A stretch of 64,000 bases of DNA, taken from the NCBI RefSeq assembly GCF_019968605.1, contig NZ_CP082966.1, positions 2,903,501 through 2,967,500 on the forward strand, in the 5' to 3' direction. The notes beneath the pieces were generated by a model. The model was not told where the DNA came from. It did no database searches and was given only the letters and a program-made list of their open reading frames with translations. Positions 16,146 through 25,286 of this stretch are shown here, piece by piece. Numbering within the stretch: position 1 is the stretch's first letter; each line of letters begins with the position of its first letter. The DNA comes from Polaribacter litorisediminis. GTDB lineage: Bacteria > Bacteroidota > Bacteroidia > Flavobacteriales > Flavobacteriaceae. A program made the position numbers and the translations under genes.

Positions 16146-17792
16146 ATGAAACGTAGAAAATTTATTCAAGCTGCAGGATTAAGTGCTGGAGCTCTTTTTA
16201 TGCCATCACTTCTTAGGGGAAATAATATTCCTGTAGAAGCATTGCTCGCTCCAGGAATGGATGTGTTAGTAAAAAAACGATTAGCAGATATTGCTTTAAA
16301 TACAGCTAAATCCTTAGGTTCATCGTATGCAGATGCAAGAATTGGTCGGTATTTAAATCAATATGTGTTTACGAGAGAAGATAAAGTAGAAAATGTTGTA
16401 AATACAGAGTCTTTCGGTATCGGTATTAGAGTGATAGCCAATGGTACATGGGGTTTTGCTTCTACGAATGATGTTTCTGAGTATGGTATTAAAAAAGCAA
16501 CAGAACAAGCTGTAGCAATTGCCAAAGCGAATTCTAAAATACAAAAGGTACCCGTAGTATTAGCGCCGGTAAAGGCTCATGGAGAAGTTTCTTGGAAAAC
16601 ACCCATTAAAAAAGATTTTAAAGAAGTTCCTGTAGGAGAAAAAGTAGAATTGCTTTTAAATGCAAATGCTGAAGCGATGAAAAACGGAGCTAACTTTGTG
16701 AACTCTGCTTTATTTATGGTAAATGAACAAAAATATTTTGCTTCTACGGATGGTTCTTATATTGATCAAGATGTGCATAGAATTTGGCCAACTACTGGAG
16801 TTACGGCAATAGATCGTTCTGCAGGTAAGTTTAAAACCCGCCAAGGATTAAGTGCGCCCATGGGATTAGGTTATGAGTATATGGATGGTTTAGCTTCTGA
16901 AAAGATTGCAGGACCAAAAGGAACAGGCCTTATTGGTTATAGAAATAGTTATGATATTATTGAAGACTCCATATTAGCAGCGAAACAAGCTAAAGAAATG
17001 TTAACAGCAAAATCTGTTGATGCTGGTAAATATGATCTTGTACTAGATCCTAATCATTTAGGATTAACTATTCATGAATCTGTAGGTCATCCATTAGAAC
17101 TAGATCGTGTATTGGGTTATGAAGCCAATTATGCAGGAACTAGTTTTGCTACTTTAGACAAGTGGAAATCTGGCGACTTTAAATATGGAAGTGATATTGT
17201 AAACCTTGTAGCAGACAAAACATATACAGGCTCATTAGGTGCAGTTGGTTATGATGATGAAGGTGTAAAAACAAAACAATGGGACTTAGTTAGAAATGGC
17301 GTGCTAAAAAACTACCAAGCCATAAGAGATCAGGTTCACATGATTGATCAAAACGAATCTCATGGCTGTTGTTATGCCCAAAGTTGGAATGATGTTCAAT
17401 TTCAGCGTATGCCAAATGTTTCATTAGAACCAGGTAAAGAAAAGTACAATGTTGATGACATGATTAAAGATGTAGAAAAAGGAATTTATATTGCTGGTAG
17501 AGGTTCTTATTCCATAGATCAACAACGTTATAATTTTCAATTCGGTGGAACTGTATTTTATGAGATTAAAAACGGAAAAATTGTAGGCATGTTAGATGAT
17601 GTTGCTTACCAATCTAATACTCAAGAATTTTGGAATTCATGTACTAAGATATGTGATGAAAGTGATTATCGAATATTCGGATCATTCTTTGACGGAAAAG
17701 GCCAACCTTCTCAGGTAAGTGCGGTATCTCATGGTAGTTCAACTACACGTTTTAATAATGTTAATGTTATTAATACAGGTAGATCTATTTAA
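16146..17792 (+). CDS. tldD: TldD/PmbA family metallopeptidase with Tat signal (TldD-like subunit)
   Basis: The protein has 548 residues, longer than cytoplasmic TldD (about 480). It begins MKRRKFIQAAGLSAGALFMPSLL, a twin-arginine signal with RRKFI and a hydrophobic core, so folded export by Tat is predicted. The TldD zinc site HExxxH is intact as HESVGHPLELDR (His310, Glu311, His315), followed by GTSFA and a late Cys-rich SHGCCYAQSWND. TldD and TldE form a heterodimeric protease acting on small, modified or unfolded peptides. The partner gene follows 29 bp downstream. It opens a co-directional cluster that runs to 27015. Confidence 0.9.
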   Translation: MKRRKFIQAAGLSAGALFMPSLLRGNNIPVEALLAPGMDVLVKKRLADIALNTAKSLGSSYADARIGRYLNQYVFTREDKVENVVNTESFGIGIRVIANGTWGFASTNDVSEYGIKKATEQAVAIAKANSKIQKVPVVLAPVKAHGEVSWKTPIKKDFKEVPVGEKVELLLNANAEAMKNGANFVNSALFMVNEQKYFASTDGSYIDQDVHRIWPTTGVTAIDRSAGKFKTRQGLSAPMGLGYEYMDGLASEKIAGPKGTGLIGYRNSYDIIEDSILAAKQAKEMLTAKSVDAGKYDLVLDPNHLGLTIHESVGHPLELDRVLGYEANYAGTSFATLDKWKSGDFKYGSDIVNLVADKTYTGSLGAVGYDDEGVKTKQWDLVRNGVLKNYQAIRDQVHMIDQNESHGCCYAQSWNDVQFQRMPNVSLEPGKEKYNVDDMIKDVEKGIYIAGRGSYSIDQQRYNFQFGGTVFYEIKNGKIVGMLDDVAYQSNTQEFWNSCTKICDESDYRIFGSFFDGKGQPSQVSAVSHGSSTTRFNNVNVINTGRSI

Positions 17793-17821
17793 TCAATAGT
17801 TTTCAATAAATACAAAATACA

Positions 17822-19138
17822 ATGGCAATATATACAAAAGAAGAAGCAAGAAAAATAATGCAGAAAGCGTTAAGTTTTTCTACTGCAGATGCTTGCGAAG
17901 TTAACTTAAGTGGAAGCGAAAGTGGAAATATTCGTTATGCAAGAAATACAGTTTCTACAGCAGGTCACAGATCAAACCAAACATTAGTTGTTCAATCTAA
18001 TTATGGAAAACAATCGGCAACAGCAACGATCGATGAATTTGATGATGCATCACTTAAAAAAGTAGTAAAACGTTCTGAAGAATTAGCGAAAATTTCTCCA
18101 GAAAATTCAGAATTCATGGGGATTTTAGGGCCGCAAATTTATGATGAATCTGTGACCCATATTGATGCAACTGCCAAAATTACACCAGATTTTAGAGCTC
18201 AGGTTGCAAATAGCAGCATTGAACCCGCTGCCGCACAAGACGTTACAGCTGCAGGTTTTTTAAATGATTCTGCAGGTTTTTCTGCAATGATGAACTCAAA
18301 AGGGTTGTTTGCTTATAACAAATCTACAGATATTAGTTTTACTGTTACCATGAGATCTAATGATGGTACAGGTTCTGGTTGGGTAACTAGAGATTATAAT
18401 GATGTCAATAAGTTTGATGCGGCAGAGGCATCAAAAATTGCAATTGATAAAGCCATAATGTCAAGAAAAGCAAAAGCAATTGAACCAGGAAAATACACTG
18501 TAATTTTAGAACCCGCAGCATCTATTGGTTTACTAAGTAGAATTGGTGGAGCACTAAATGCAAGAACTGCAGATGAAGGAAGAAGCTTTATGTCTAAAGA
18601 AGGTGGTGGAACCAAATTGGGCGAAAAAATTGTTGATGAACGTGTAAATATGTGGTCAGATCCTTTAAATAAAGAGGTGCCCACAGGAACATGGAATGGA
18701 CAAGGAATGCCTTTAAAGAAAATGAAATGGATAGAAAACGGGGTTGTTAAAAATTTAGCTTACGACCGTTTTTGGGCAAAGGAAAAAGGGGTTGATCCTG
18801 TTCCTTTTCCTTCAAACTTTATTATGGAAGGTGGAGACGCATCCCTTGAAGAATTAATAAAAAGCACTAAAAAAGGAATTCTTGTTACAAGATTATGGTA
18901 TATACGTGGAGTTGATCCTCAAACCTTATTATTTACAGGTTTAACGAGAGACGGAACTTTTTATATTGAAAACGGAAAAATTAAACATCCAGTAAAGAAT
19001 TTCAGATTTAATGAAAGTCCAATAATAATGCTTAACAATCTAGAAACATTGGGTCAACAAGTAAGAATTGATGGTAATTTAATTCCATATATGAAAATTC
19101 GTGATTTTACATTTACAAGTTTATCAGATGCTGTATAG
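17822..19138 (+). CDS. tldE: TldD/PmbA family protein (TldE-like subunit)
   Basis: The protein has 438 residues and is related to the upstream gene but lacks HExxxH, as expected of the non-zinc TldE/PmbA subunit. Family features include the N-terminal ARNTVSTAGHRSNQTLVVQ, a central ILEPAASIGLLSRIGGALNAR, and the C-terminal FRFNESPIIMLNNLETLG. It has no signal peptide, although its partner does; export as a complex carried by the partner's Tat signal is an inference. Confidence 0.88.
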   Translation: MAIYTKEEARKIMQKALSFSTADACEVNLSGSESGNIRYARNTVSTAGHRSNQTLVVQSNYGKQSATATIDEFDDASLKKVVKRSEELAKISPENSEFMGILGPQIYDESVTHIDATAKITPDFRAQVANSSIEPAAAQDVTAAGFLNDSAGFSAMMNSKGLFAYNKSTDISFTVTMRSNDGTGSGWVTRDYNDVNKFDAAEASKIAIDKAIMSRKAKAIEPGKYTVILEPAASIGLLSRIGGALNARTADEGRSFMSKEGGGTKLGEKIVDERVNMWSDPLNKEVPTGTWNGQGMPLKKMKWIENGVVKNLAYDRFWAKEKGVDPVPFPSNFIMEGGDASLEELIKSTKKGILVTRLWYIRGVDPQTLLFTGLTRDGTFYIENGKIKHPVKNFRFNESPIIMLNNLETLGQQVRIDGNLIPYMKIRDFTFTSLSDAV

Positions 19139-19226
19139 CATTTAATTAAAAGATAAATTTAAACTGGTTGTATTGATGTTTCTTTACAACCAGTTTTATA
19201 TTTACTCAACTTAAAGAAATAAAAGT

Positions 19227-19853
19227 GTGTCAATAAATAATCAATTCTTTTTTACAAGATTACAGTATGAATCTGGAGATTGGGATGTAGATCAAAGAAT
19301 GCCTTCTAACATCTTAAATTCATTAATAGAATACACAACATTAGAGGTGGATACCAAAGAAAATATAATTCCTTTAAGTAGTGATGCTATTTTTAAATGT
19401 CCTTTTTGTTATTTGTCTGGCCATAAGTTAGTTCAGTTTACAAAATCAGAAAAAACTAATTTTAAAAAATATATAGAAAACGGGGGGTTTGTTTTTGTTG
19501 ATGATTGTAACCATGATATTGATGGCCTATTTTCTAAATCTTTTGAAAGACAAATGGAAGCTATTTTTGGAGTAACAGCTTTAAAAAAAATACCCAACAA
19601 TCACGAAATTTATAATATCTTTTTCAAGTTCGAAAACGGACCACCAACAACCTCACAAGAACTAAATGGCTGGGGAGATGATATTGTGCATGAGTATTTA
19701 AAAGCTATTGAAATTAATGGAAGAATCGGTGTACTTTTTAGTAATAAAGATTATGGTTGTGAGTGGGATTATGATTTTAGAAACAAACGTTGGTATAAAA
19801 TAGATAATACAAGATTTGGTGTAAATATAATTATGTATGCATTAACATCATAA
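19227..19853 (+). CDS. DUF4159 domain-containing protein
   Basis: The protein has 208 residues and starts at GTG. It reads as DUF4159: FFFTRLQYESGDWDVDQRMPSNIL at the N-terminus, the strand-turn GGFVFVDDCNHD typical of a Rossmann-like GATase1-type fold, and a C-terminal RFGVNIIMYALTS. In larger bacterial relatives DUF4159 is fused to BatA-like membrane proteins; here it is separate and precedes the MoxR/DUF58/BatA genes, so I infer a shared envelope process. The function is unknown. Confidence 0.85.
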   Translation: MSINNQFFFTRLQYESGDWDVDQRMPSNILNSLIEYTTLEVDTKENIIPLSSDAIFKCPFCYLSGHKLVQFTKSEKTNFKKYIENGGFVFVDDCNHDIDGLFSKSFERQMEAIFGVTALKKIPNNHEIYNIFFKFENGPPTTSQELNGWGDDIVHEYLKAIEINGRIGVLFSNKDYGCEWDYDFRNKRWYKIDNTRFGVNIIMYALTS

Positions 19854-19862
19854 AATTAAATT

Positions 19863-20867
19863 ATGAATAACGAATTGAAACAATTAGAAAGGGAAGTTAA
19901 TTTATTAACAGAAAAACTAGTTGCATTAAAAAAAGAAATTGGTAAAGTAATTATTGGGCAAGAAGAAACTATTGAACAAATGATAATTACGTTCTTAGCT
20001 GGAGGTCATGCACTTTTAGAAGGAGTTCCTGGATTGGCAAAAACATTAATGATAAATACATTAGCAAAAACCGTAGCCCTTAATTTTAAACGCATTCAAT
20101 TTACGCCAGATTTAATGCCATCAGATATTATTGGAACAGAAATTTTAGAGGAAAATCAACAAACAGGAAATAAACATTTTAAGTTTAATAAAGGAGCCAT
20201 TTTTGCGAATATTATTCTTGCTGATGAAATCAACAGAACTCCACCAAAAACACAAGCAGCGCTTCTAGAGGCCATGCAAGAGTTTGAGGTTACTTATTCT
20301 GGAAAAACTTATAAATTAGACAAACCTTTTTTTATCCTTGCAACACAAAATCCGATAGAGCAATCTGGAACTTTTCCTTTGCCAGAAGCACAGTTAGATA
20401 GATTTCTCTTATATATTAAAATTGAATACCCAACAGCTTCTGAAGAAACCAAAATATTAAAAGCAACCACTAGTTCTATGAAAGTTACTCCAAAAAAAGT
20501 TATTTCCGGAGAAGAAATCATAAGATTACAACAATTGGTAAGAGAAGTACCCATTAGCGACGATTTAATAAACTACGTAAGTACTATTGTTAGAGCAACA
20601 AGACCTGCAAGTTCTAATAACGAATATGTAAAAAAATGGGTAAGTTGGGGAGCAGGACCTAGAGCAGGCCAAGCCATGATTTTAACAGCCAAAGCAAGAG
20701 CATTAACGCAAGGTAGATTATCGGTAACCTTAGAAGATATTAAGCGCGTTGCATACCCAGTTTTACGCCATAGAGTTATCGTAAACTTTAGAGCTGAAGC
20801 AGAAGGTGTTTTTTCTGATCATGTTACCAAACACTTACTTTCTACAATCTTACCACACTCTAAATAA
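19863..20867 (+). CDS. MoxR family AAA+ ATPase
   Basis: The protein has 334 residues. Walker A is GGHALLEGVPGLAKT, Walker B ANIILADEINRTPPKTQAALLEAMQE, and sensor 1 FFILATQNPIEQSGTFPLPEAQLDRF, all diagnostic for MoxR. MoxR ATPases act as chaperones on von Willebrand-type or DUF58 partners. The DUF58 gene follows 6 bp downstream, the conserved partnership. Confidence 0.95.
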   Translation: MNNELKQLEREVNLLTEKLVALKKEIGKVIIGQEETIEQMIITFLAGGHALLEGVPGLAKTLMINTLAKTVALNFKRIQFTPDLMPSDIIGTEILEENQQTGNKHFKFNKGAIFANIILADEINRTPPKTQAALLEAMQEFEVTYSGKTYKLDKPFFILATQNPIEQSGTFPLPEAQLDRFLLYIKIEYPTASEETKILKATTSSMKVTPKKVISGEEIIRLQQLVREVPISDDLINYVSTIVRATRPASSNNEYVKKWVSWGAGPRAGQAMILTAKARALTQGRLSVTLEDIKRVAYPVLRHRVIVNFRAEAEGVFSDHVTKHLLSTILPHSK

Positions 20868-20873
20868 AACATT

Positions 20874-21770
20874 GTGAAACAAGACTATCATCAATTATTA
20901 AAACCAGAAATTATCAACACCGTTTCGGGGTTAACTTTAATTTCTAAAATAATTGCTGAAGGTTATTTAACGGGTTTAAATCATAGTGCAAGAGTTGGTT
21001 ATGGCATGGAGTTTAGTCAATATAGAGCGTATGAAAATGGAGATGATCTAAGACTTTTAGATTGGAAAATGTTGGCTAGATCTGGCAGATATTACATAAA
21101 ACAATCAGAAATTGAAACCAATGTTTCTATCAAATTTATTTTAGATGCAAGTTTATCGATGTTACACAAAGAAGATGGCCTTACAAAAATAGACTTTGCC
21201 AAAGTTCTAATCGCTTCTTTGTCTTATTTAGCTCAAAAACAAGGTGATGCCGTTGGACTTTTTGCGTTAAATGAAAAAAGTTTTATAAGTCTTCAACCCA
21301 AAATACAAAAACAACATTTTAATAGATTGCTCGCAGAACTTATTGAAATAAATAATGAAGGAAAATGGCCTAATGACACCCTTAATTCAGATAAATTACA
21401 TGATAGAGCTCATAAAGAATTAGTGTTTTTTATAACGGATTTATATGAACATGACAAAGAACTTACAAATTTTATCAAGCAGCTGAAAACAACCAAGAAT
21501 GAGGTAGTGGTTTTGCATCTTTTAGGCAAGAATGAAGCGAATTTTAATTATAAAGGCTCTGTAACTTTCGAAGATTTAGAAACTGGAAATAAATTAAAGG
21601 TGGATACAAAAGAAGTAAAGCGAACGTATTTAAAAAATGCGGAATTGATGATGAATCAAACAAAAGACTTTTTACTAAAAAACAAGATCAACTATCATTT
21701 ATTTCAATTAGATGAACCTATCCATAAAGCTATAAAATTCTTTATTGATAAAAGAACTAAAATGAATTAA
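20874..21770 (+). CDS. DUF58 domain-containing protein (MoxR partner)
   Basis: The protein has 298 residues and starts at GTG. It carries the DUF58 signature YRAYENGDDLRLLDWKMLARSGRYYIKQ. A von Willebrand A-like region follows with FILDASLSM (MIDAS-like DxSxS). There is no membrane segment, so the protein is cytoplasmic or peripheral. It lies between MoxR and BatA with spacings of 6 and 1 bp, so strong translational coupling is likely. Confidence 0.93.
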   Translation: MKQDYHQLLKPEIINTVSGLTLISKIIAEGYLTGLNHSARVGYGMEFSQYRAYENGDDLRLLDWKMLARSGRYYIKQSEIETNVSIKFILDASLSMLHKEDGLTKIDFAKVLIASLSYLAQKQGDAVGLFALNEKSFISLQPKIQKQHFNRLLAELIEINNEGKWPNDTLNSDKLHDRAHKELVFFITDLYEHDKELTNFIKQLKTTKNEVVVLHLLGKNEANFNYKGSVTFEDLETGNKLKVDTKEVKRTYLKNAELMMNQTKDFLLKNKINYHLFQLDEPIHKAIKFFIDKRTKMN

Positions 21771-21771
21771 C

Positions 21772-23061
21772 ATGAGCTTTGTGAATCCAACATATCTGTG
21801 GGCTTTTTTAGGACTATTAGTTCCTTTAGCGATTCATTTTTGGAGCAATAAAGAAGGTAAAGTTATTAAAATAGGGAGTATACAATTTTTAGAAGCTTCA
21901 GATTCTTCTCAATCAAAAAGCATTCAATTAAATGAATATGTATTATTGCTTTTACGTTTACTTTTAATGAGTCTTTTAGTTTTACTTTTAGCAGAACCAC
22001 AACTAAACCAAGAAAGTAAAAACACTTCTCTCACTTATATTGTTGAGCCTTCGTTATTAGAAAATAGTGCTGTGAAATCTATGATAGAAACGATTGATTC
22101 TGATACCCAAATTAGAGTGCTCACATCAAAATTTCCTGAAATTGAACTTTATAATTTTGATAATGAGTTAAAAGTCACTCCAAATTATTGGCAATTAACT
22201 GAACAAATGGAAAGCTTAAAAACTGACAGTATTGTTGTGTTTACAAAAGGGTTACTTTCTGGAATTAAAGGTTTAAGACCAACCATAAACAAACCTATAA
22301 AATGGATTGTTTTAGAAGACGAAAAAGCAGAAAATGTAGCGCCAGTATTGGCTTATAAAAATGATTCAAAAATTAAAATTGTTTCTGTTAAGGTTACTTC
22401 AAATCATCTTTCTTTTCATAAAAAAATAGTGCCAATAAATTCAAAAAATATTATTATTAATGATGCTAAAGATAGCATAACCATAAACTCAAAAAAGTTA
22501 CCTCTCAAATTAACGCCTAAACTGAGTGTTTTAATTAATTATGATGAAAATTTTAGTGATCAATTATTTTATATGGAAGCTTCTCTCAGAGCTATAGAAA
22601 AGTATGCTAATCAAGAGATTAAAATTGAGAAAACTCAAGGTTTAAATAATAAAAATTTAGAGTTATACTCACTTGTCATTTGGCTTTCTAAAGAAAATCA
22701 CCCTACATTAAAAACGAAACTATTAAAATATTCTCCTGATAATTTAGCTTTAAATGCTATTGAAAAAAGCGATACAAAAAATACATTTTATCTAACCAAT
22801 TTACAAAGCGCAAAAAAAATTATTGAAAACGATTTTACAGAGCAGTTATTTAAAATCTTAAACCTTGATAAGATTGATAAAAGTGAATTCAATAAGATTG
22901 ATGAACGTGTAATTTCTGAAAAAGAAATCCAAACTAATTTTAAAAGTTCATCAAAAAAGAGCACAAATTTAAGCTTAATAACCATTACCAATTGGTTGTG
23001 GATGCCTTTTATATTTTTCTTAATTGTCGAAAGAATTTTCGCTAAAATTAGAAAGCAATGA
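21772..23061 (+). CDS. BatA-domain membrane protein
   Basis: The protein has 429 residues. The N-terminal FVNPTYLWAFLGLLVPLAIHFWSNKEGK is the BatA/aerotolerance regulator N-terminal helix, followed by a second helix LLLLRLLLMSLLVLLLAEP (about residues 58-76) and a C-terminal helix near residues 402-422. The central part is extracytoplasmic and lacks a clear VWA MIDAS. Its stop overlaps the next gene by 4 bp. Related proteins act with MoxR and DUF58 proteins in the envelope; the task here is unknown. Confidence 0.85.
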   Translation: MSFVNPTYLWAFLGLLVPLAIHFWSNKEGKVIKIGSIQFLEASDSSQSKSIQLNEYVLLLLRLLLMSLLVLLLAEPQLNQESKNTSLTYIVEPSLLENSAVKSMIETIDSDTQIRVLTSKFPEIELYNFDNELKVTPNYWQLTEQMESLKTDSIVVFTKGLLSGIKGLRPTINKPIKWIVLEDEKAENVAPVLAYKNDSKIKIVSVKVTSNHLSFHKKIVPINSKNIIINDAKDSITINSKKLPLKLTPKLSVLINYDENFSDQLFYMEASLRAIEKYANQEIKIEKTQGLNNKNLELYSLVIWLSKENHPTLKTKLLKYSPDNLALNAIEKSDTKNTFYLTNLQSAKKIIENDFTEQLFKILNLDKIDKSEFNKIDERVISEKEIQTNFKSSSKKSTNLSLITITNWLWMPFIFFLIVERIFAKIRKQ

Positions 23062-25286
23062 TAACTTCTGCTAAAAAAATATTGACAAGATTTACAAAAA
23101 AATGGCAATTATTATTGTTGTTAGAAGTTTGTTTGTATGCCTTTGGAATAAGTGCAATGGTGTATTTATTAAGTCAGAATTTTATCCTAACGATTAGTGT
23201 TTTTATCATTTCATTTCTTATTTCTTTATTGATTATAAAGCCATGGAAAATTAACATTCAAACAACAACACAATTCGTAGATGCAGAATTAGAAGATTTA
23301 GAAAATAGTACCAGCTTATTTTTAAAGGCAGCAGAAGATCTTACTTCATTAGCAAAACTTCAGCGTTCTAAAATTGAGCAAAAACTGCAACAAGAAATAA
23401 AAAAAATAAAATTCCCGGTTAAAATAAAACGAGCAATTAGCTACGCTTTTCTTTTTGTTATTATGGGTTTCGTAGGGTTTTTCTTTAATATCAAAAGTTA
23501 TTTTAGTACTTCTTTTGTTACAGAATCACCAATAAAAACAATTAGTTTCAAAGCAATAGATGCTGTTGGCAATGCATATCAACCACCAAAAATAATTGAA
23601 CAAAATCTTAGAATTCGTTTTCCAAATTACACAAATTTAAGTACCAAAAACACGGATAATATGAATGTGAAAGCTGTTGAAGGCTCAAGAATAACGTGGT
23701 CTCTTAAATTTAGTAATAACATAAAAAAAGTAAGTATAGAAAGTACTAGTAATTCTTATGAAATGTTGTTACAAGACGGAGCATATAAAGGAAGTATTTT
23801 GCTGAAAAATTCAGGGTTTTATAACTTTCATTTCTTGGACACTTTAAATCAAAAATACACCTCTAGTTTGTATGCTATTGAAGTATTAAAAGATGAAGCA
23901 CCCAAAATTGAAATTAATGGCCTAGAGGCTTATAAGAGTTTTAATTTTAACGATGAAAAATTATTAGATTTTATCTCAATTATAAGTGATGATTTTGGTT
24001 TAGAGAAAGCACATATAATTGCAACCGTGAGCAAAGGTTCAGGCGAATCTGTGAAGTTTAGAGAAGAGAAAATGTTGTTTAACTCAGTAATAGCGCAAGG
24101 AGAAAAATCAGTTGCGCTTCCTAAGCAAATTAATCTGGATAATTTAAAAATGGAGCCAGGTGATGAATTATATTTTTATGTAGAAGCATCAGATTTAAAA
24201 AGGCCTCAGTTTAACATTGCAAGAAGCGAAACTTATTTTGCAACTATAAAAGATACGGTTACCGATAACTTTTCAGTAGAAGCTACTTTAGGAGTTAATA
24301 GAATGCCAGATTATTTTAGAAGTCAACGTCAATTAATTATTGATACTAAAAAACTGATTGCCAATAAAAAGAAATTAACGGATTCTGAATTTAAATTTAA
24401 AAGTAACGAGCTAGGTTTTGATCAAAAAGTTTTGCGAACAAAATATTCGACTTTTATGGGCGATGAAAATGAAAATACAGATTTAGTTACTGAAGAAAAT
24501 TTAGAAGATTTTGAAAGTGAACATGCAGAACATGGAGATGAAGAAGATGATCCTTTAGCAGCGTATTCTCATAAACATGATACTGAAAACGAACATAATT
24601 TAGTGGATGAAAAAAGTAAAAATGATAGCAAAAATCCATTACAAGAATTTACTCATAATCATGCTGATGCTGAGGCAGCAACTTTATTTGAAGCGTCTTT
24701 AAAGTCCAAATTATTAAAAGCGCTTCAACATATGTGGGATTCTGAATTGCAATTACGAGTATACAAACCAGAAAAATCTTTACCTTATCAATATAAAGCT
24801 TTAAAATCTTTACAAGAAATTAAAAATAGTGCTAGAATTTATGTGCATAGAATTGGTTTTGATCCTCCACCAATTAAAGAAAATAAACGTTTAACAGGTA
24901 CATTGAAAGATGTAAAAAGTTTTTCTAAACAAGAAGAAATACCTATTGATGATCAATTTAAATTTATGAGACAAGCATCTTCTAGATTAGAACTTATGAT
25001 TCAAAATAAAGTAAAAACAACAAAAACAGATCAATTTTTATTTGAAAAAGCGGGTAATGAATTAGCATTAATTGCCATTGAAAAACCTGGTGAACATCTT
25101 AAAACCTTACAACAATTAAAGGAGTTAACTACGTTTGGAGAAAAATCGATTGTATTCCTAAAATCTACACAAAAAGGCTTGATAAATGCAATTCCTAATT
25201 TAAAACCAAACCCCAGTCAATCCAATCGTTTTAAAGATGAATTAACTGAAATATTATTAAAAGAATTACAAATTAATGATCAATAA
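23058..25286 (+). CDS. Large DUF4175-like membrane protein with a His/Asp/Glu-rich segment
   Basis: The protein has 742 residues. Two N-terminal membrane helices (about residues 18-58) precede an amphipathic stretch, with a third helix near residues 129-150; the remainder is a long extracytoplasmic beta and coiled region. The layout matches flavobacterial DUF4175-type proteins. Residues about 475-545 are low complexity, rich in His, Glu and Asp (SEHAEHGDEEDD, YSHKHDTENEH, FTHNHADAE), which suggests metal binding or a flexible acidic linker. The start overlaps the BatA gene by 4 bp and the stop overlaps the next gene by 11 bp. Confidence 0.7.
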   Translation: MITSAKKILTRFTKKWQLLLLLEVCLYAFGISAMVYLLSQNFILTISVFIISFLISLLIIKPWKINIQTTTQFVDAELEDLENSTSLFLKAAEDLTSLAKLQRSKIEQKLQQEIKKIKFPVKIKRAISYAFLFVIMGFVGFFFNIKSYFSTSFVTESPIKTISFKAIDAVGNAYQPPKIIEQNLRIRFPNYTNLSTKNTDNMNVKAVEGSRITWSLKFSNNIKKVSIESTSNSYEMLLQDGAYKGSILLKNSGFYNFHFLDTLNQKYTSSLYAIEVLKDEAPKIEINGLEAYKSFNFNDEKLLDFISIISDDFGLEKAHIIATVSKGSGESVKFREEKMLFNSVIAQGEKSVALPKQINLDNLKMEPGDELYFYVEASDLKRPQFNIARSETYFATIKDTVTDNFSVEATLGVNRMPDYFRSQRQLIIDTKKLIANKKKLTDSEFKFKSNELGFDQKVLRTKYSTFMGDENENTDLVTEENLEDFESEHAEHGDEEDDPLAAYSHKHDTENEHNLVDEKSKNDSKNPLQEFTHNHADAEAATLFEASLKSKLLKALQHMWDSELQLRVYKPEKSLPYQYKALKSLQEIKNSARIYVHRIGFDPPPIKENKRLTGTLKDVKSFSKQEEIPIDDQFKFMRQASSRLELMIQNKVKTTKTDQFLFEKAGNELALIAIEKPGEHLKTLQQLKELTTFGEKSIVFLKSTQKGLINAIPNLKPNPSQSNRFKDELTEILLKELQINDQ

